This document shows positions 17,677 through 26,870 of a DNA stretch of 64,000 nucleotides, piece after piece. The position numbers and the translations under genes were made by a program. Below the pieces are notes generated by a model. It was not told where the DNA came from. It searched no databases and saw nothing but the letters and a program-made list of their open reading frames with translations. Within the stretch, counting starts at the first letter, position 1; each line of letters begins with the position of its first letter. Origin of the DNA: Asticcacaulis endophyticus (GTDB taxonomy: Bacteria; Pseudomonadota; Alphaproteobacteria; Caulobacterales; Caulobacteraceae); assembly GCF_014652575.1 (NCBI RefSeq), contig NZ_BMZB01000001.1, positions 372,001 through 436,000 of the forward strand, in the 5' to 3' direction.

Positions 17677-17702
17677 GTGGGGGAAAAACAGTTTTTCCCC
17701 AC
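17677..17702. other. Intercistronic hairpin between uxaA and the reductase gene
   Basis: Complementary arms GTGGGGGAAAAA and TTTTTCCCCAC with one bulged G, placed two bases beyond the uxaA stop. There is no T run after it on the minus strand, so it is more likely an mRNA-stability or processing hairpin than a full terminator. Confidence 0.5.
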
Positions 17703-17704
17703 GA

Positions 17705-19246
17705 TTAAAGCGTCACCCCGTTCTTCCAGATCGCGATCTCGCGTTCCTCATTCTTTTCGTTGCAGCTAGGCTGACCCGACGCGGTTTTCAGGATTAAATC
17801 CATCAAATCATCTGCCGTTTGGTCAAGTGTCTTCCCTTCTAAGGCCTGACCAGCGTTAAAATCAATCCAGTGCGGCTTTTTATTCGCCAAAGCCGTGTTG
17901 GATGCGATCTTAAGCGTCGGCGCCGGAAAGCCGAGCGGTGTGCCGCGGCCTGTGGTGAACAGGACAATCACCGCCCCTGCCGCCGTCAGCGCGGTTGAGG
18001 AGACCGCATCATTCCCCGGTGCTTCCAGCAGGGACAGTCCCGGAACCGTCGCCCGCTCACCATAACGCAAAACCTCATTAAGCTGGCTTAAGCCGCCTTT
18101 TTGAACCGCGCCCAGCGATTTTTCTTCAAGAGTGGTAATACCACCGGCCTTATTGCCCGGCGACGGGTTTTCAAACACCGGCTGCTTATGGTCGAGGAAG
18201 TACTGCTTGAAGTCATTGACCACATCGACGATGCCGTGAAAGACGGCCTCATCTTTGGCCCGCGCCATCAGGATGCGCTCGGCCCCGAAAATTTCCGGGA
18301 TTTCAGTCATGATCGACTTGCCACCCGCCAGCGCCACGCGGTCGGCAATTTTTCCCACCAGCGGATTGGCCGTCAGGCCGGAAAAACCGTCCGAGCCACC
18401 GCATTTTACACCGATGACCAGATCGGAAACCTGACATTCCTCACGCTGGTCTTTTTCGACTACGGCCACCAGTTCTTCCAGCGCTTCAAGGCCCGCCTCA
18501 TGCTCATCGTCAACCATCTGGGCGGCGAAATATCTGAGGCGATCGGGTTCGCGCACGACTTCCCTGATCAGGGCGCTGAGCTGATTATTCTCGCAGCCTA
18601 AGCCCACGATCAGCACCCCGCCCGCATTGGGATGGGACGCCAGCGCTGCCAGCAGTTTACGGGTATGATCAAGGTCATCGCCCAGTTGCGAACAGCCCAG
18701 CGGATGAGTCAGGGCAAAGACCCCGTCAACACGGTCTTTGAAGCGTTCACCGGCGATCTTGGCCAAGCGTTCTGAGGTCCGTGCCACACAACCGACCGTG
18801 CACAAAATCCAGATTTCATTGCGAATACCGACCCGGCCATCTGACCGGCGATAGCCCATAAAGGTATGGGCGTCCGGCGCATCACCGGGTTTGGGTGCGG
18901 GCTTAGGCTGATAGTCGTAATCCTCTACCCCGCTTAAGGACGTCACCAGATTATGGCTATGGATATGCTCGCCGCGTTTGATATCGACACTGGCATGACC
19001 GATGACAAACCCGAATTTGAGCACATCCTGGCCCGCCGGAATATCATAGAGTGCCAGCTTATGGCCCTTGGGGATATCGGCCTCAAGCACAAGAGGCGGC
19101 TGTCCGTCGATGTCGATCACCGTACCAGCAGGTAGCTCCTCAACCGCAATCACCACATGGTCAGTGTCATGAACGCGCACATATCGGATCAGGGCATGAT
19201 CACCCTCACCCAGTTGGCCGCATCCGGTTTTAATGTCATCTGGCAT
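17705..19246 (-). CDS. uxaA: Altronate dehydratase
   Basis: 513 aa. An N-terminal SAF-type domain (RYVRVHDTDHVVIAVEELPAG, residues ~15-90) is joined by a linker to the large UxaA catalytic domain (FMGYRRSDGRVGIRNEIWILCTVGC onwards). Conserved cysteines in IVGLGCENN and VGVKCGGSDGFSG-like segments (VIGVKCGGSDGFSG) fit the iron-dependent family. The enzyme converts D-altronate to 2-keto-3-deoxygluconate. ATG at 19246 is preferred over TTG at 19255 on the basis of AAGG spacing. A LacI operator lies about 84 bases upstream (19330), shared with the divergent regulator gene. Confidence 0.93.
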   Translation of the reverse strand: MPDDIKTGCGQLGEGDHALIRYVRVHDTDHVVIAVEELPAGTVIDIDGQPPLVLEADIPKGHKLALYDIPAGQDVLKFGFVIGHASVDIKRGEHIHSHNLVTSLSGVEDYDYQPKPAPKPGDAPDAHTFMGYRRSDGRVGIRNEIWILCTVGCVARTSERLAKIAGERFKDRVDGVFALTHPLGCSQLGDDLDHTRKLLAALASHPNAGGVLIVGLGCENNQLSALIREVVREPDRLRYFAAQMVDDEHEAGLEALEELVAVVEKDQREECQVSDLVIGVKCGGSDGFSGLTANPLVGKIADRVALAGGKSIMTEIPEIFGAERILMARAKDEAVFHGIVDVVNDFKQYFLDHKQPVFENPSPGNKAGGITTLEEKSLGAVQKGGLSQLNEVLRYGERATVPGLSLLEAPGNDAVSSTALTAAGAVIVLFTTGRGTPLGFPAPTLKIASNTALANKKPHWIDFNAGQALEGKTLDQTADDLMDLILKTASGQPSCNEKNEEREIAIWKNGVTL

Positions 19247-19329
19247 AGTTTTCAAACCTTAAGGCCCTCTCTCCCGCAGGGCCGGTAGCACTTTGATTTT
19301 AATTTGGACAGTCGCGTATTTTCGCGTTA

Positions 19330-19345
19330 TGGTAACCGGTGTCAT
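19330..19345. promoter_or_regulatory. LacI-family operator, uxaA/regulator intergenic
   Basis: TGGTAACCGGTGTCAT, with a right half identical to the locus palindrome and a left half of the variant form (TGGTAACC) that also appears, reversed, at 20669. It lies between divergent uxaA and the LacI gene, so autoregulation is likely. Confidence 0.75.
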
Positions 19346-19512
19346 TAATCTTTTTATGACCCGATAGCAAGCCCATCTTACACCTGAACGCAGTCCGCTG
19401 AAACCACATACATTCCGATGCCTGCCCGGCCGCCCCTCCCACGGCTTTCGCGCATCTTGCCATCACAATCGACGCACTTTACACATATACTGAATTAGCT
19501 GGCCGGGAGCCC

Positions 19513-20619
19513 ATGACCGTACCCCCCCAAACTCAACCTGTTAAACCTTCCGCCGCCGACCCTGTCGAAGAGTTCCTGAAGCGGCGCAAAAAAGCGACCA
19601 TCAATGATGTCGCCGCACTTGCACGGGTATCCAAAAAGACCGTCTCCCGGATCATCAATAACTCACCATCGGTGCGCGAAGAAACCCGCGAAGCCGTCAA
19701 TGCCATCATCGCCCGCATTGGCTTTCGGCCCGATCCGCAGGCACGCGGGCTGGCCTTTCGCCGGTCGTTCCTGCTGGGGCTGATCTATGATAACCCCAAC
19801 GCCCAGTACATCGTCAACATGCAGATGGGTATTCTGGATAAGGTGCGCGGTTCCGGCATCGAACTGGTGGTCCACCCGTGCGATAAAACCTCCGACAGCT
19901 TCCTTGAGGAAATTCGTGACTTTGTGGAATTGCAACGCCTGTCAGGTGTGATCCTGCTGCCGCCGATCGCGGAAAACCGGCAACTTATTCAGGTCTTAGA
20001 AGAATTGGCCGTGCCGTTCGTGCGCATCACCGCCCGTCACGGTGACGACAATTCGCCTCCGATCAAGACCTCTCAGGTTGTGTCGCGCGATCGCATGGGC
20101 TGCCAGCAGGCCGCCGATCATCTGGTTGAGCTTGGCCACCGGCGCATCGGCTTTATCGAAGGCCCGCACACCTACGCGTCCGCCAAGGAGCGCCGTCAAG
20201 GCTTTGCCGAAGGTCTTAAGGCTCACGGCCTCGACATCGATCCTGCGGTCACCGCCGAAGGGGCCTATTCGTTCGAATCCGGCTTTGAGGCAGGCCAGAA
20301 AATCCTAAGCCAGCCCGATCGCCCGACCGCCATTTTTGCCTCGAACGATGAGATGGCCATTGGCGCTTATAAGGCCGCCCTGCAAATGGGCCTGTCGGTG
20401 CCCGGTGATCTCAGCATCATCGGCTTTGACGACAGCCCGCTGGCGTCACGCATCTACCCGGCCCTGACCACCGTGCGCCTGCCGATACGTGACATGGGTC
20501 GCACGGCAGCGGAAACCCTGATTGATCAGGATAACCACCGCAAACACACCATGATTTTCGATGCAGCGCTCGTGGTGCGCGATTCCACAGCCCCCGCCCC
20601 CAAAACCTTCAAGCCGTAA
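19513..20619 (+). CDS. LacI-family regulator of pectin/galacturonate genes
   Basis: 368 aa. The N-terminal helix-turn-helix and hinge helix (ATINDVAALARVSKKTVSRI, residues ~34-53, then NNSPSVREETREAV) precede a periplasmic-binding-protein-like effector domain with the typical signatures GFIEGPHTYASAKERRQGF and AIFASNDEMAIGAYKAA. About 25 residues precede the DNA-binding domain. The start has GGGAG upstream. It lies in the middle of the locus and divergently from uxaA. Palindromic sites with the CCGG centre usual for LacI operators precede uxaA, uxaC, the ABC/RpiB pair and the TonB receptor. The effector is probably KDG, KDPG or a uronate; this is inferred. Confidence 0.92.
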   Translation: MTVPPQTQPVKPSAADPVEEFLKRRKKATINDVAALARVSKKTVSRIINNSPSVREETREAVNAIIARIGFRPDPQARGLAFRRSFLLGLIYDNPNAQYIVNMQMGILDKVRGSGIELVVHPCDKTSDSFLEEIRDFVELQRLSGVILLPPIAENRQLIQVLEELAVPFVRITARHGDDNSPPIKTSQVVSRDRMGCQQAADHLVELGHRRIGFIEGPHTYASAKERRQGFAEGLKAHGLDIDPAVTAEGAYSFESGFEAGQKILSQPDRPTAIFASNDEMAIGAYKAALQMGLSVPGDLSIIGFDDSPLASRIYPALTTVRLPIRDMGRTAAETLIDQDNHRKHTMIFDAALVVRDSTAPAPKTFKP

Positions 20620-20668
20620 TGCGGCCATACGCTGAGATACCTTCGCAAATAGTCTCTGGACAAATGTG

Positions 20669-20684
20669 ATGACACCGGTTACCT
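20669..20684. promoter_or_regulatory. LacI-family operator upstream of uxaC
   Basis: ATGACACCGGTTACCT: left half identical to the consensus half-site, right half of the AGGTAACC type. It is 75 bases before the uxaC start and would control uxaC-kduI-kduD. Confidence 0.78.
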
Positions 20685-20759
20685 ATGGCGGCAGGGAGTA
20701 GCTGAGATGACCGGCCCAGCCAAAAGGTCCGGCGCTTCATAATTATTGGTAACGAATAC

Positions 20760-22172
20760 ATGCCCGAAGCCTTGAAACTGAATGAGGATCGCCTCTTTTC
20801 GAGCGATCCGTCGCAGCGCGCCATTGCCCGCGAACTGTACGCACTGGTCAAAGATTTTCCGATCCTCAGCCCACACGGCCACACCGATCCGCAATGGTTT
20901 GCCGATAACGACTCGTTCGGCAATGCCACCCAGCTATTTCTGGCCCCTGACCATTACATCTACCGGATGCTCTATTCGCAGGGCATCAGTATGGACGATG
21001 TCGGCGTCGGCTCAAAGGCAGGACCCAGCCCGGCTGATGCGCGCACGGCCTGGAAGATTTTCGCCAAGAACCAGCACCTGTTTCGTGGCACGCCGACCTC
21101 GATGTGGATGGGCTATGTATTCGACCAGATCATGGGCTTTGAGGTTAAGCTGAGCGAAGAGACGGCAGATTTCTATTTCGACCGCATCGGTGAACTGCTG
21201 GCATCTGACGCTTATCGTCCGCGCGCCCTGTTTGAACGCTTCAACATCGAACTGCTGGCCACCACGGAATCGCCGACCGATAGCTTAGAGCACCACCAGA
21301 AAATCAAGGATTCCGGCTGGCAAGGCCGCGTGGTCACCGCCTATCGTCCCGATCCGGTGATCGATGCCGAACATGAGGATTTTAAATCCAAGCTGAAAGT
21401 TTTTGGCGAGCTGTCGGGAGAGGATGTCTATAGCTGGAAAGGCTATCTGCGTGCCCACCGCAACCGCCGCGACTTTTTCATGACTATGGGCGCGACCTCA
21501 ACCGACCACGGCCATCCGACGGCCAAGACTGCCAATCTGTCACCTGTGGACGCTGAGGCCCTGTTTAACCGCATCATTCGCGGTGGGTTCAGTCTTGATG
21601 ATGCCGAACTGTTCCGGGCTCAGATGCTGACCGAAATGGCGCGCATGAGCCTCGATGACGGCCTGACCATGCAAATTCACCCCGGCGCCTTCCGCAACCA
21701 TAACCTCAAGGTATTTGAGACCTATGGCCGCGATAAGGGCTGCGATATCCCGCTGCCGACCAACTATGTCAACGATCTGAAACCCTTGCTGGATGCGTTC
21801 GGCAATGAAAAAGACCTGACGGTCATTCTGTTTACGCTCGATGAAACCAGCTATGCGCGCGAACTGGCACCACTCGCCGGACACTATCCGATCCTGAAAC
21901 TCGGCCCCTCATGGTGGTTCCACGACTCACCCGAAGGCATGACCCGCTTCCGCGAGCAGGTGACGGAGACGGCAGGTTTCTACAACACCGTCGGCTTCAA
22001 TGACGACACCCGCGCCTTCCTGTCGATCCCGGCCCGTCACGATGTCGCCCGCCGTATCGATGCCAACTTCCTGGCGCGACTGGTGGCCGAGCATCGGCTG
22101 GAACTGGATGACGCTGCGGAAACCATCAAGGACCTCACATATAATCTTCCCAAAGCGGCCTATAAGCTTTAA
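20760..22172 (+). CDS. uxaC: Uronate isomerase
   Basis: 470 aa, close to the ~470 aa of E. coli UxaC. The amidohydrolase-type metal site opens with LSPHGHTDPQWFADN (an H-x-H-like motif), and other family segments are FNIELLATTESPTDSLEHH, MQIHPGAFRNHN, LGPSWWFHDSPEGM and FNDDTRAFLSIPARHDVARR. It isomerises D-galacturonate to D-tagaturonate and D-glucuronate to D-fructuronate. It is the first gene of a plus-strand operon with kduI and kduD, under the operator at 20669. The ribosome-binding site is weak. Confidence 0.95.
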   Translation: MPEALKLNEDRLFSSDPSQRAIARELYALVKDFPILSPHGHTDPQWFADNDSFGNATQLFLAPDHYIYRMLYSQGISMDDVGVGSKAGPSPADARTAWKIFAKNQHLFRGTPTSMWMGYVFDQIMGFEVKLSEETADFYFDRIGELLASDAYRPRALFERFNIELLATTESPTDSLEHHQKIKDSGWQGRVVTAYRPDPVIDAEHEDFKSKLKVFGELSGEDVYSWKGYLRAHRNRRDFFMTMGATSTDHGHPTAKTANLSPVDAEALFNRIIRGGFSLDDAELFRAQMLTEMARMSLDDGLTMQIHPGAFRNHNLKVFETYGRDKGCDIPLPTNYVNDLKPLLDAFGNEKDLTVILFTLDETSYARELAPLAGHYPILKLGPSWWFHDSPEGMTRFREQVTETAGFYNTVGFNDDTRAFLSIPARHDVARRIDANFLARLVAEHRLELDDAAETIKDLTYNLPKAAYKL

Positions 22173-22247
22173 GGGTGGATTAAACGTGATTTAAGATGCT
22201 CCGATTTGATTGATTGGAGCATCTGCCCCTCTCCCTGCGAGGCTTAC

Positions 22248-23108
22248 ATGTGCGATAAAATTTATCACAAAACCTACTACGCGACCCATCCTGACATGAT
22301 GACCAATGTCGGCAATCAGGATCTGCGCGATAAGTACCACATGGGTGGCCTGTTCAAAGCCGATGAGATTGTGCTGAATTACACGCACTTTGAACGCTTC
22401 GTTATCGGCGGCGCAGCCCCGGTGAACGGCGTCGTCAAGCTGCCAGATCAGACGGAACCCGCGTCGGCTGCCAGTCATCCGTTCCTGGAACGCCGGGAGC
22501 TTGGCATTATCAATGTCGGTTCCGGCTCAGGCGTAGTGACCATTGACGGCGTTGATTATGCTCTGGGCCAAAAAGACGGCCTTTATGTGCCGATGGGCAC
22601 GGCTGAGGTTCTGTTTAAATCGGACGATCCCGCCAACCCCGCCAAATATTATCTGACCTCAACGCCTGCCCATCAGCGCTATGAAACCGTCAAGATTTCG
22701 ATCGATAAGGCGGTACCGCTGGAGCGTGGATCGCTCGAACAGTCGAACCAGCGCGTCATCTATCAGTACATCGTGCCGACCACCGCCAAGTCCTGCCAGC
22801 TTTTGCTCGGCCTGACTGAGCTTGCGCCCGGATCGGTGTGGAACACCATGCCGCCGCACCTGCATGACCGCCGCTCAGAGGTTTATTTCTACTATAACCT
22901 CGGTGACAACGACCGCGTCTTCCACTTCATGGGTGAGCCCGACAACTGCCGACATATCGTCATGCAGAACGACGAAGCGGTCGTGTCACCGCCGTGGTCG
23001 ATCCACATGGGGGCGGGCACATCGAACTACACGTTCATCTGGGCGATGGGCGGGGAAAACCTCGACTACACCGACATGAACGTGCTCGACATCTGTCAAT
23101 TAAAATAA
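22248..23108 (+). CDS. kduI: 5-keto-4-deoxyuronate isomerase
   Basis: 286 aa from the ATG at 22248, which has GAGG five bases upstream. The sequence [29 protein letters not shown] is the KduI N-terminus, and the cupin metal site is visible in [17 protein letters not shown] and later in [25 protein letters not shown]. It converts 5-keto-4-deoxyuronate (DKI), released from unsaturated oligogalacturonides, to 3-deoxy-D-glycero-2,5-hexodiulosonate. It lies 75 bases after uxaC and 54 before kduD. A second, unrelated candidate isomerase lies 0.9 kb downstream on the other strand. Confidence 0.96.
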   Translation: MCDKIYHKTYYATHPDMMTNVGNQDLRDKYHMGGLFKADEIVLNYTHFERFVIGGAAPVNGVVKLPDQTEPASAASHPFLERRELGIINVGSGSGVVTIDGVDYALGQKDGLYVPMGTAEVLFKSDDPANPAKYYLTSTPAHQRYETVKISIDKAVPLERGSLEQSNQRVIYQYIVPTTAKSCQLLLGLTELAPGSVWNTMPPHLHDRRSEVYFYYNLGDNDRVFHFMGEPDNCRHIVMQNDEAVVSPPWSIHMGAGTSNYTFIWAMGGENLDYTDMNVLDICQLK

Positions 23109-23162
23109 GCGCTTACGGCTTCCCGGCACGCTGGGGAGCATAGAAACTAGGGAAACACTATC

Positions 23163-23918
23163 ATGACACATCCATTCGATCTGACCGGCAAGGTTGCCCT
23201 TGTCACCGGTGCCAATACAGGCCTGGGTCAGGGCATCGCGATTGCTCTGGCTGAAGCCGGTGCCGATATCGCCGCCGCCGGTATCGTGCCGGCTGATGAG
23301 ACGGCTGAAAAGATCAAGGCTCTGGGCCGCAAGTTTATCAATATCGACGCCAATCTGATCACGATTGAGCCGGTTGACCGCATTGTCAAGGAAACCCTCG
23401 ACGGCCTCGGTGGTCTTGATATCCTCGTCAATAATGCCGGCCTGATCCGTCGCGCCGACGCTGTTGAGTTCTCGGAAAAAGACTGGGATGACGTCATGAA
23501 CGTCAACATCAAGTCAGCCTTTTTCATGTCGCAGGCCGCAGGTAAGCACTTCATCGCCCAAGGCTACGGCAAGATCATCAATATCGCCTCTATGCTGTCG
23601 TTCCAGGGCGGCATCCGCGTTCCGTCCTATACGGCGTCAAAGTCCGGCATCGCCGGTATCACCCGCCTGCTGGCCAACGAATGGGCGGCTAAGGGCATAA
23701 ATATCAACGCCATCGCACCGGGCTATATGTCAACCGACAACACGGCTCAGATTCGCGCCGACGAAGCCCGCAACAAGTCGATCCTCGACCGTATCCCGGC
23801 CGCCCGTTGGGGTGATCCGGCCGACCTCGGCGGCACGGCTGTGTTCCTGGCGTCGCGTGCGTCTGACTATGTTAACGGCGCGGTTATTCCAGTTGATGGC
23901 GGCTGGCTGGCGCGCTAA
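23163..23918 (+). CDS. kduD: 2-dehydro-3-deoxy-D-gluconate 5-dehydrogenase
   Basis: 251 aa, short-chain dehydrogenase. It has the cofactor motif VTGANTGLGQGIA, NNAG in DILVNNAGLIRRA, the catalytic Ser in IINIASM, the YxxxK pair in PSYTASKSGIAG, and the usual end YVNGAVIPVDGGWLAR. With KduI directly upstream the assignment to KduD is strong: it reduces 3-deoxy-hexodiulosonate to KDG. The ribosome-binding site is AGGGAAA. A bidirectional terminator closes the operon. Confidence 0.95.
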   Translation: MTHPFDLTGKVALVTGANTGLGQGIAIALAEAGADIAAAGIVPADETAEKIKALGRKFINIDANLITIEPVDRIVKETLDGLGGLDILVNNAGLIRRADAVEFSEKDWDDVMNVNIKSAFFMSQAAGKHFIAQGYGKIINIASMLSFQGGIRVPSYTASKSGIAGITRLLANEWAAKGININAIAPGYMSTDNTAQIRADEARNKSILDRIPAARWGDPADLGGTAVFLASRASDYVNGAVIPVDGGWLAR

Positions 23919-23944
23919 TCCGAACTGAACTTTAGTCAAAAAAG

Positions 23945-23978
23945 AAAACCCCTTCCGTGCAAACGAAAGGGGTTTTTT
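23945..23978. terminator. Bidirectional intrinsic terminator
   Basis: Stem AAAACCCCTT / AAGGGGTTTT with T runs on both strands, between the kduD stop at 23918 and the stop of the convergent isomerase gene at 24002. Confidence 0.88.
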
Positions 23979-24001
23979 GTATCCGCTAAGGCTATAATCG
24001 C

Positions 24002-24640
24002 TTAACCGACAAGGCCCTTGATATAGGCTTTGATCTCTTCGTCCTGCGCGTTGGCAAAGAAGTATTCCGAGAACTTCTCACCGGCCACGGCGGCCTTCAA
24101 CAGGTCCTGATCAATGGTCTTGAGGACGGTCAGCATGTCCTTGCACGACGCGGCCTTAAGGTCCTTCAGGATACCACGGTTCTTAGCCATGATCTCAGCG
24201 CGCTCCTTGGGGTAGCCCAGACCGCGCTCACCGTCGAACAGCTTACGATACACGTCCTGCAGGTTCAGTTCAGCGGCCCAGCCAAAGCCCTTGGCGTAGG
24301 GCATCGAAATGGCGTTGCCATCATTGATCTGGCCAAACAGGAAGGCGTCGGTCGGGTCGATCACCAGACCGCAGAAAACGCCGGGCATCGAGTTACAGGC
24401 CAGCATGGCGCCCATGCCGGTGCCGCAGCCGGTGACGACGAAATCAGCCGCCTTTGAGTTCAGCAGGATACCGGCCAGAAGGCCGTTCATGACGTAGGTC
24501 AGCGAGGCCTTGTCGTCGGCGCCATACATACCATAGTTGAAAACGGTGTGGCCGAGCGGTTCCGCGACCGTCTTGAGCGCGTCAAAAATGATGCCGTTCT
24601 TGGCGGCCTGGCTGTTCTCGTTAATCAGAGCAATTTTCAT
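24002..24640 (-). CDS. RpiB/LacAB-family isomerase, DhuI-like
   Basis: 212 aa from MKIALINENSQAAKNG; the upstream in-frame extension has no family character. The RpiB/LacA/LacB fold shows in VTGCGTGMGAMLACNS (active-site Cys and the phosphate-loop-like GTGMG) and VIDPTDAFLFGQINDGNAISMPY. It is longer than RpiB (~150 aa) and close in type to DhuI, the streptococcal RpiB-family isomerase that acts on 4-deoxy-5-hexosulose-uronate. In a locus that already has kduI it may be a second isomerase for the same or an epimeric product. It is divergent from the ABC operon, with operator 24764 between. A pentose-phosphate role is the alternative. Confidence 0.82.
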   Translation of the reverse strand: MKIALINENSQAAKNGIIFDALKTVAEPLGHTVFNYGMYGADDKASLTYVMNGLLAGILLNSKAADFVVTGCGTGMGAMLACNSMPGVFCGLVIDPTDAFLFGQINDGNAISMPYAKGFGWAAELNLQDVYRKLFDGERGLGYPKERAEIMAKNRGILKDLKAASCKDMLTVLKTIDQDLLKAAVAGEKFSEYFFANAQDEEIKAYIKGLVG

Positions 24641-24763
24641 GAGAATGTCTTTCTGCGTATTTATGCGTGGATATGCGCGTAGTCGCTTCAATAGCCCCCG
24701 AACGTAGCCTCAGCAACCCCGCATGGGCCCAATTTTCAGCTTTATATATAATCGGCGTTGAAA

Positions 24764-24779
24764 ATGACACCGGTTTCCT
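24764..24779. promoter_or_regulatory. LacI-family operator between isomerase and ABC operon
   Basis: ATGACACCGGTTTCCT, left half perfect. A TATAAT box at 24747-24752 would place the start site of the ABC operon about 5 bases before the operator, a repressing position. The same site can act on the divergent isomerase gene. Confidence 0.78.
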
Positions 24780-24828
24780 ATACGAAGGATCACAATAGCA
24801 AAAATAACAAAATACACAGCGGGGAAAC

Positions 24829-25953
24829 GTGACTTCAAGCAGCGTCAGGCTTAGCGCCGTCACCAAATCGTTTAACGGCACCGATGTCATCAAGGGTGTC
24901 AGCCTTGATGTCAAAAAGGGCGAACTGGTCGTATTTGTCGGCCCGTCCGGGTGCGGCAAATCCACATTGCTGCGCCTGATCGCCGGTCTTGAGACCCCAA
25001 CATCGGGTGAAATCATCATTGCCGATAAGGACGTGACCTACGCTCACCCGTCCAAGCGCGGTGTGGCGATGGTGTTTCAATCCTACGCCCTTTATCCGCA
25101 CATGACGGTCGAAGATAACATCGCATTCGCGCTCAAGATTCAGGGCCGCCCCAAGGCTGAAATCCGCGCCAAGGTGCATGAGGTTGCCGAGATTTTGCAA
25201 CTGGATCATCTGTTGCAACGTCGCCCCAAGGCTTTGTCGGGCGGTCAGCGTCAGCGCGTCGCCATCGGGCGTGCCATTGTGCGCGAGCCGGATGTTTTCC
25301 TGTTCGATGAACCCCTGTCCAATCTCGATGCATCCCTGCGCGGGCAGATGCGGGTGGAAATCGCCCGGCTGCACCGCAAACTGGGCGCGACCTCGGTCTA
25401 TGTGACCCACGATCAGGTTGAAGCCATGACTCTGGCCGATAAAATCGTTGTATTGCGCGCTGGATTGGTCGAGCAGGTTGGCTCGCCGATGACCCTTTAT
25501 CGCCACCCCGCCAATCTGTTTGTGGCCGGTTTTATCGGCTCACCACGCATGAACATTTTGCCTGCGACCTTTGCCGGATCGACCGCCGACAGCGTGCGCA
25601 TCCAGACGGCGCAAGGCTCACTGATCATCCCGCGCAAGGATGTCTCGAAACCCGCCTCTGATAAGATCCAGTTGGGTTTGCGGCCGGAATCTTTGAGCCT
25701 CACCGCCCCCGGCGCAGAGGCCCATCTGACCGGCTACGTCACCCTGATTGAGCGCCTGGGCGGGGAAACCTTCGCCTATGTCACCCTCAAAGAGTTTGAT
25801 TGTGAGCCGATCATCATCAAGCTGGACGGCGAAACGGCGGTTCATAATCATCAGGAAGTGGCCCTGACCATCGAGCTTAAGCGCGCCCATCTGTTTGACG
25901 CCGACGATCAGGCACTGGGCCACGCGCCTGACTTTGATCCGGCTCAGGTGTAG
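24829..25953 (+). CDS. CUT1 ABC transporter ATP-binding protein (UgpC/MsmK/TogA type)
   Basis: 374 aa. GTG start with GGGGAAA just upstream. The ATPase domain has Walker [11 protein letters not shown]-loop FQSYALYPH, signature LSGGQRQRVAIGRAI, Walker B DVFLFDEPLSNLDA and switch His in VYVTHDQVEAMTLADK. The C-terminal OB-fold (about 240-370) with LGLRPESLSLT is typical of sugar importers of the CUT1 family. It is the first gene of an operon with two permeases and a binding protein, like the Tog oligogalacturonide importer of Dickeya. Substrate by context: oligogalacturonides or uronates. Confidence 0.93.
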   Translation: MTSSSVRLSAVTKSFNGTDVIKGVSLDVKKGELVVFVGPSGCGKSTLLRLIAGLETPTSGEIIIADKDVTYAHPSKRGVAMVFQSYALYPHMTVEDNIAFALKIQGRPKAEIRAKVHEVAEILQLDHLLQRRPKALSGGQRQRVAIGRAIVREPDVFLFDEPLSNLDASLRGQMRVEIARLHRKLGATSVYVTHDQVEAMTLADKIVVLRAGLVEQVGSPMTLYRHPANLFVAGFIGSPRMNILPATFAGSTADSVRIQTAQGSLIIPRKDVSKPASDKIQLGLRPESLSLTAPGAEAHLTGYVTLIERLGGETFAYVTLKEFDCEPIIIKLDGETAVHNHQEVALTIELKRAHLFDADDQALGHAPDFDPAQV

Positions 25954-25961
25954 AGGCCGGC

Positions 25962-26870
25962 ATGTTCAATGACAAAAAAATCGGCTCGCTCTATGTCGCT
26001 CCGTTCGTCATCGGCTTTTTGCTGTTTACAGCCTTTCCGTTCGTAGCCTCATTCGTCCTCAGCCTGACTGATGCCCAGTTGCAGGATCAGTTGGGCAGCG
26101 CCAATTTCACCGGCATCCAAAACTATACCGAAATGGGCCGCGACGCGACGTTCCAGAAATCGCTCGGCGTCACGTTTTTCTATGTGTTCATCACCGTGCC
26201 GCTCAAGCTGGCCTTCGCGCTGTTTATTGCGGTCGTCTTGAATTTTAAACTGCGCGCCATCGGCTTTTTCCGCACCGCCTATTACCTGCCGTCAATCCTT
26301 GGTGGCTCGGTCGCCATCGCCATTGTCTGGCGCTTTGTGTTTGCCGGTGACGGCTTGATCAATCAGGCGCTGGAAATGATCGGCATTACCGGCGTCAACT
26401 GGCTGGGCGAGCCTAACACCGCCATGTTCTCGATCATCCTGCTACGGTTATGGCAGTTCGGGTCAGCGATGGTGGTGTTTCTGGCGGGCCTTAAAGCTAT
26501 CCCGGAAGACCTTTATGAGGCCGCTGATCTCGACGGCGCGTCACGGCTGCGTCAGTTCTGGATGATCACCTTGCCGCTGCTGACACCGGTGCTGTTCTTC
26601 AACTTCATCATGCAGATCGTGCAAGCCTTTCAGGAGTTTAATGGCCCCTACATCATCACCGGCGGCGGCCCGCTCAAATCCAGCTACCTGCTGCCGCTGA
26701 TGATCTATGAAGAAGGATTCAAATACTTCAATCTGGGTTATTCCTCGGCCCTGTCGTGGGTGCTGTTTGTCATCATCGCTGTCTTTACCGCCATCGCTTT
26801 CTGGTCCCAGAAACACTGGGTCTTCTATGCCCAAGACCGTGAAGATAAAAATGGGGGAGCCCAGAAATGA
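25962..26870 (+). CDS. CUT1 ABC transporter permease 1
   Basis: 302 aa with about six membrane helices (first LYVAPFVIGFLLFTAFPFVASFVLS). The cytoplasmic EAA loop, IPEDLYEAADLDGASRLRQF followed by WMITLPLLTPV, contacts the ATPase. It is of the UgpA/MalF/TogM group. It starts 8 bases after the ATPase stop and overlaps the next permease gene by four bases, so the two are coupled. Part of the predicted oligogalacturonide importer in the inner membrane. Confidence 0.93.
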   Translation: MFNDKKIGSLYVAPFVIGFLLFTAFPFVASFVLSLTDAQLQDQLGSANFTGIQNYTEMGRDATFQKSLGVTFFYVFITVPLKLAFALFIAVVLNFKLRAIGFFRTAYYLPSILGGSVAIAIVWRFVFAGDGLINQALEMIGITGVNWLGEPNTAMFSIILLRLWQFGSAMVVFLAGLKAIPEDLYEAADLDGASRLRQFWMITLPLLTPVLFFNFIMQIVQAFQEFNGPYIITGGGPLKSSYLLPLMIYEEGFKYFNLGYSSALSWVLFVIIAVFTAIAFWSQKHWVFYAQDREDKNGGAQK

